Assembly: GCF_003114835.2 (NCBI RefSeq)
Contig: NZ_AP025029.1
Location: forward strand, 62,001-126,000
Reading direction: 5' to 3'
DNA from: Leptospira kobayashii
GTDB taxonomy: Bacteria > Spirochaetota > Leptospiria > Leptospirales > Leptospiraceae
Length of the DNA stretch: 64,000 nucleotides
The notes under the pieces are model-generated. The model saw nothing but the letters and a program-made list of their open reading frames with translations, was not told the DNA's origin and ran no database searches. Both the position numbers and the translations under genes were made by a program. Each line of letters opens with the position of its first letter. The first letter of the stretch is position 1. Of the stretch, positions 59,774-64,000 are shown piece after piece.

Positions 59774-62700
59774 GTGCGCCCACCCCTTCTTTTTGTCCGT
59801 TCGCCGAACCTGCTTTCGCTTCTTCAGCCATTTTTTCCAGAGCTTTCTTATAATCTCTTGGAATGATTTTTACAAAACGTGATATTTCTTTGTCCCAGTT
59901 GCTAAGTATCAAAGAAGCTCTTTCCGAACCCGTATAATTTTTATGTTTTAGGATCAGGTTTTTCACTTCTTCGATCTCTTTAGCGTCTGTTAAAGGATCC
60001 AAGTCTACCATCTCTTTATTGATCTGAGCTTCTATCTTGCCGTCGGGATTCCAAAGATAGGCGATTCCACCCGACATTCCTGCGGCAAAGTTGCGGCCGA
60101 TACTTCCTAGAACGATCACTCTTCCGCCGGTCATGTATTCGCAGCCATGGTCCCCGGTTCCTTCTACAACGACGACCGCCCCCGAGTTACGAACTGCAAA
60201 TCTTTCTCCTGCAATTCCATTCACGAAAGCTTCACCACTTGTTGCTCCGTAAAAACATGTGTTACCGATGACTATGTTTTCTTCCGCCTTGTAAGGAGCT
60301 GTCTTCGGTGTTTCGAAGATTAATTTCCCCCCGCAAAGTCCTTTTCCTACATAGTCGTTTCCTTCGCCGGTCAATTTCAAAGTGATTCCTTTCGTAACGA
60401 AGGCAGCAAACGCTTGTCCTGCGGTTCCGGTGAAATTGATTTTAATAGTATCTTCGGGAAGTCCGTCCACTCCGTATTTTTTGGTCACTTCATGGGATAA
60501 CATGGTTCCGACCGATCTGTTTAAGTTTACGATATCCGATTTGATTTCTACAGGTTGTTTGTGATCCACCGCCGCTCTTGCCTGGCGAATCAATTCGTTA
60601 TCGATTTGTTCATCCAAATGATGGTTTTGTTCTTTGGATCTGAAAAGACCTGTCGGGAAAATCGGAGTAGGTCTATGCAGAACTTTCGTAAAATCAAGAC
60701 CACGTGCCTTCCAATGGTGTTGAGGTCTTTTGAATTTGATCTTTTCCACTTGGCCGATCATTTCTTCAAAAGTTCTGAATCCGAGTTTTGCCATGATCTC
60801 TCTCACTTCTTCCGCGACAAAGTTCATGAAATTCACAACATACTCGGGTTTGCCTGTGAATTTACTTCTTAAAAATTCATCTTGAGTTGCGACTCCCACA
60901 GGGCAGGTATTGAGATGGCATTTACGCATCATGATACAACCCACTGCCACAAGTGCCGAGGTGGAAAATCCGAATTCTTCCGCACCGAGTAACGCACCAA
61001 CTACGACGTCTTTTCCGGTAAGTAATTTGCCGTCCACTGCCAGATACACTCTATCTCTGAGTCCGTTCGCAACGAGAGTTTGGTGGGTTTCGGAAAGTCC
61101 CAATTCCCAAGGAGTTCCTGCATGATGAATGGAAGAAATAGGACTAGCTCCCGTTCCACCTTCGTGACCTGCAATCAGGATATGATCCGCTTTCGCTTTT
61201 GCAACTCCTGCAGCAACAGTACCCACTCCCGTTTCCGATACCAGTTTTACCGAAACTCTGGCTCTCGGGTTCGAGTTTTTCAAATCAAAGATCAATTGTT
61301 TCAAATCTTCGATGGAATAAATATCATGGTGAGGAGGAGGAGAGATCAAAGTTACACCCGGAGTCGCATAACGAAGTCCGCCTATGTATTTGTCCACCTT
61401 GTGACCGGGTAGCTGTCCGCCTTCACCCGGTTTTGCGCCCTGTGCCAATTTGATTTGGATATCATCCGAGTTAGTAAGATATTCCATTGTAACACCAAAC
61501 CGAGCTGAGGCGACCTGTTTGATCGCAGACCGCATCGAGTCTCCGTTCGGGAGAGTTTTGAATCGGATCGGATCTTCTCCGCCTTCACCCGTATTGGATT
61601 TTGCACCGATTCGGTTCATGGCAATGGCAAGAGTAGTATGCGCTTCCCAGGAAATGGATCCGTGGCTCATGGCTCCCGTTTGGAATCTTTTGAGAATGGA
61701 TTTTACGGATTCCACTTCTTCCAGAGGAATTTCATTTGAATTTTCAAAATCCAGATTGAACAAACTTCTGAGAGTGATCGCCTTTTCGTTTTGGTTGTCG
61801 ATAAGGCTTGAAAACTCTTTGAAAGTTTTGTAATCATTGTCTCTGGTTGCTTTTTGCAATTTATGAACCGTAGTAGGAGTATAGAGATGAGTATCTCCGT
61901 TTTTGCGGAAATAATGAACTCCACCCGGCTCCAGGTTGTTTGGAAAGTAAGTGGAATCATAAGCTTGTCTGTGTCTTCTGACAGTTTCTTCTTCCAACAT
62001 TTCCAAAGAAAGCCCTTCGATTCTGGTTGGAGTTCCCGCAAAATATCCGTTCACTAGCTCCGAATCAAGACCGATCGCTTCAAAGATCTGCGCTCCGCAA
62101 TACGACTGCAATGTGGAGATTCCCATTTTGGAGAATACTTTGAAAAGTCCCTTCCCGATGGATTTGATATAATTCTTTTTGGCGGTTTTGTAATCGGAGA
62201 CTTCCGGCAACAACCCTTGTTGGTTTAAGTCCGACAGAGTTTCGAAAGCCAAGTAAGGGTTGATTGCGTTTGCACCAAAGCCGCATAACAAGGCGAAGTG
62301 GGCAACTTCTCTCGGCTCTCCGGATTCCAAAACGATTCCTACTTTGGTTCTGAGTCCTTCACGGATTAAAAAGTGATGAAGCCCTGCGACTGCCAAAAGA
62401 GAAGGAATCGCGGTTCTTTTCTCATTCACCCCATGGTCAGTCAGGATGATCAGATTGACACCGGATTCACGAACTGCTTTCGCAGCATCCTTGCAAACCC
62501 GATCGAGAGAGTTTCTCATATCGTGCTTTTTGGAAGGATCGAATAATATCTCGAAAGTTTTGGATTTGAAATGACCTTCGCTGATCTGTTTGATCTTTTC
62601 AAAGTCCTCATTGGTAAGAATCGGATGTTCAAGCTCAAGTCTATGGGCATGTTCCGGCTGTTCGTCCAGAAGGTTTCCTTCCGGCCCGATGTAGGTAGTG

Positions 62701-64000
62701 AGCTCCATCACAAGTTCTTCCCGGATCGGATCGATCGGAGGGTTTGTTACTTGAGCAAAGTTCTGTTTGAAGTAACGGAAAAGAGGTTGTGATTTTTCAC
62801 TGAGAACGGCAAGTGCAGAGTCCACACCCATGGAACCCGTAGGTTCTTCACCCGCTACTCCCATCGGTTTTACTATGGTAAATACGTCTTCATGTGTATA
62901 ACCGAAGGCTCTTTGGCGTTCCAATATGGTTTCGTGTTGCGGCTGTTTTACGTTCTCCGGATCAGGAAGAGAATGCAGACGAATCATATTCTCATCTACC
63001 CATTTTTTATATGGTTTTTGAGTGGAGATTTGTTTTTTGATTTCTTCATCGTCCAGGATTTGACCTTTCTCCATGTCGATAAGGAGCATTCTTCCCGGGC
63101 GAAGTCTATCTTGTTTGAGAATTTGTTCCGGAGGAAGGTTCAATACTCCCGCCTCGGAAGACATGATGACTTCATCGTCTTTTGTAACGATAAAACGTGC
63201 GGGACGCAAACCGTTTCTATCCAGAGTGGCGCCTATGATTCTTCCGTCCGTAAATGCGATTGCAGCCGGTCCGTCCCAAGGTTCCATAATCGTAGCGTGG
63301 TATTCGTAAAACGCACGTTTGTCGGCATCCATTGCTTTGTTTTTGGACCAGGCTTCCGGAATCATCATCATGACTGCGTGAGGAAGGCTTCTTCCTCCCA
63401 TCACAAGAAGTTCGAGTACAGTATCGAATGTAGCGGTATCGGACTGACCTTCCATAACGATAGGAAGCATTCGTTTCAATTCTTCCCCGTAAATAGGGGA
63501 TTCCATTACCATTTGTCTCGCTGCCATCCAGTTCATGTTGCCGCGAAGAGTATTGATCTCTCCGTTATGGGCAATCAGCCTGTAAGGGTGTGCCAAGTCC
63601 CAAGTAGGGAATGTGTTAGTCGAGAAACGGGTATGAGTCAGACAGAAAGCGGATTTCAGATCGGGATCTTTCAGATCGTCGTAGAACTTTTTAACCTGAT
63701 CCCCGAGTAACATTCCTTTATAAACGATTGTTTTGGAAGAGAAGCTGGGAACATAGTATTGGGAACGATCCAGTTTGTATTCTGCGCGAATCCTTCTGTC
63801 GATGAGTCTTCTGATTAAGAATACTTTTCTCTCGAACTCGTCGCTTGTTTTGATTTTTTTCGATTTTTTGGCAAAGAAAACCTGTTTGAACACGGGAAGT
63901 GTTTTTAATGCGACTATCCCCGCGTAATTTGTGTTAATCGGAACTTCGCGAAAACCTAAAAATTCCTCACCTTCGTCAACGATGATCTTTTCGATTACGT
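59766..64000 (-). CDS. gltB: Glutamate synthase large subunit, N-terminus beyond right edge
   Basis: Open to the right window edge: the frame continues through 64000 with no stop ([20 protein letters not shown] just inside the edge), so internal starts such as GTG 63893 are not the real start. Visible parts: the glutamine-amidotransferase domain without its N-terminal Cys ([30 protein letters not shown]), the linker, the FMN-binding synthase domain with the 3Fe-4S cysteines (C-x5-C-x4-C in [19 protein letters not shown]) and the C-terminal beta helix ([20 protein letters not shown]). It makes two glutamates from glutamine and 2-oxoglutarate. Confidence 0.97.
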   Translation of the reverse strand, partial: VIEKIIVDEGEEFLGFREVPINTNYAGIVALKTLPVFKQVFFAKKSKKIKTSDEFERKVFLIRRLIDRRIRAEYKLDRSQYYVPSFSSKTIVYKGMLLGDQVKKFYDDLKDPDLKSAFCLTHTRFSTNTFPTWDLAHPYRLIAHNGEINTLRGNMNWMAARQMVMESPIYGEELKRMLPIVMEGQSDTATFDTVLELLVMGGRSLPHAVMMMIPEAWSKNKAMDADKRAFYEYHATIMEPWDGPAAIAFTDGRIIGATLDRNGLRPARFIVTKDDEVIMSSEAGVLNLPPEQILKQDRLRPGRMLLIDMEKGQILDDEEIKKQISTQKPYKKWVDENMIRLHSLPDPENVKQPQHETILERQRAFGYTHEDVFTIVKPMGVAGEEPTGSMGVDSALAVLSEKSQPLFRYFKQNFAQVTNPPIDPIREELVMELTTYIGPEGNLLDEQPEHAHRLELEHPILTNEDFEKIKQISEGHFKSKTFEILFDPSKKHDMRNSLDRVCKDAAKAVRESGVNLIILTDHGVNEKRTAIPSLLAVAGLHHFLIREGLRTKVGIVLESGEPREVAHFALLCGFGANAINPYLAFETLSDLNQQGLLPEVSDYKTAKKNYIKSIGKGLFKVFSKMGISTLQSYCGAQIFEAIGLDSELVNGYFAGTPTRIEGLSLEMLEEETVRRHRQAYDSTYFPNNLEPGGVHYFRKNGDTHLYTPTTVHKLQKATRDNDYKTFKEFSSLIDNQNEKAITLRSLFNLDFENSNEIPLEEVESVKSILKRFQTGAMSHGSISWEAHTTLAIAMNRIGAKSNTGEGGEDPIRFKTLPNGDSMRSAIKQVASARFGVTMEYLTNSDDIQIKLAQGAKPGEGGQLPGHKVDKYIGGLRYATPGVTLISPPPHHDIYSIEDLKQLIFDLKNSNPRARVSVKLVSETGVGTVAAGVAKAKADHILIAGHEGGTGASPISSIHHAGTPWELGLSETHQTLVANGLRDRVYLAVDGKLLTGKDVVVGALLGAEEFGFSTSALVAVGCIMMRKCHLNTCPVGVATQDEFLRSKFTGKPEYVVNFMNFVAEEVREIMAKLGFRTFEEMIGQVEKIKFKRPQHHWKARGLDFTKVLHRPTPIFPTGLFRSKEQNHHLDEQIDNELIRQARAAVDHKQPVEIKSDIVNLNRSVGTMLSHEVTKKYGVDGLPEDTIKINFTGTAGQAFAAFVTKGITLKLTGEGNDYVGKGLCGGKLIFETPKTAPYKAEENIVIGNTCFYGATSGEAFVNGIAGERFAVRNSGAVVVVEGTGDHGCEYMTGGRVIVLGSIGRNFAAGMSGGIAYLWNPDGKIEAQINKEMVDLDPLTDAKEIEEVKNLILKHKNYTGSERASLILSNWDKEISRFVKIIPRDYKKALEKMAEEAKAGSANGQKEGVGARG

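Noticed and set aside
62892..63710. 272-residue open frame on the plus strand
   Set aside because: It is antisense to gltB, with a Cys/His-rich composition typical of a shadow frame and no ribosome site.
1..64000. CRISPR arrays, tRNA or rRNA genes, insertion sequences
   Set aside because: No repeat-spacer pattern, no cloverleaf with conserved arms and no transposase frames were seen in either strand.

Overview
The window reads as a spirochete chromosome, most likely Leptospira. Base composition is moderate, spirochete-type lipoboxes (LTYC, LLTNC) are present, and a MoxR/Bat operon runs straight into htpG. Beside these are futalosine-pathway mqnD, a B12 mutase with MeaB, GltBD, and many fused signalling proteins. 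From memory, htpG of L. interrogans is a chromosome II gene. Together with the replication and partition genes here, that makes a second chromosome or large extra replicon plausible, but the sequence alone cannot prove it. No rRNA, tRNA, insertion sequence or CRISPR array was seen. The gltB gene is cut by the right edge and an unrecognised gene by the left edge.

Left end (1-4.9 kb): a replicon module. A degenerate bEBP-like gene reads leftward. Two 16-bp palindromes (candidate parS sites) precede an overlapping parA-parB pair. A 341-bp leader follows, with a predicted antisense RNA on the minus strand and a stem that buries the ribosome site of a winged-helix Rep-like gene. Next comes a large protein with discoidin-like domains and eight 32-residue repeats.

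7.4-12.7 kb holds mqnD, a membrane protein, a helical-repeat protein with a histone-like tail, and a histidine kinase with a binding-protein-like sensor. From 23.3 kb down to 10.3 kb runs one long minus-strand chain: hotdog thioesterase, repeat lipoprotein, MoxR ATPase, DUF58 protein, membrane protein, BatA, BatB-BatC fusion, BatD, HtpG, then the kinase. A double hairpin between the last two covers the kinase ribosome site. 23.3-28.5 kb carries hydrolase, Ndh, tyrosine phosphatase, DUF45 protease and outer-membrane-like genes.

At 28.6-31.5 kb lies a second, unrelated parAB pair with its own palindromes: 33 bp upstream, 19 bp inside parB2, and a degenerate copy at 23.35 kb. It is followed by a basic-tailed protein and an FMN reductase. 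31.5-38.3 kb is rich in signalling pieces without obvious outputs: a lone cNMP-binding domain, an ATPase-HDOD fusion, an NAD-kinase-like/STAS fusion, and an HU protein.

38.4-43.7 kb is a lipid cluster: alkyl-DHAP-synthase-like flavoprotein, TetR regulator, lipid kinase, GlpD and thioesterase. 43.7-47.9 kb holds ethylmalonyl-CoA mutase, a PP2C-type response regulator and MeaB. 47.9-55.6 kb has a membrane protein, a kinase/regulator pair, a transglycosylase, a TRIC-like channel, hydrolases, a patatin and an NlpC/P60 protein. 55.8-57.1 kb is a three-gene lipoprotein sensor/ECF sigma/small membrane protein unit. The right end is gltD and gltB.
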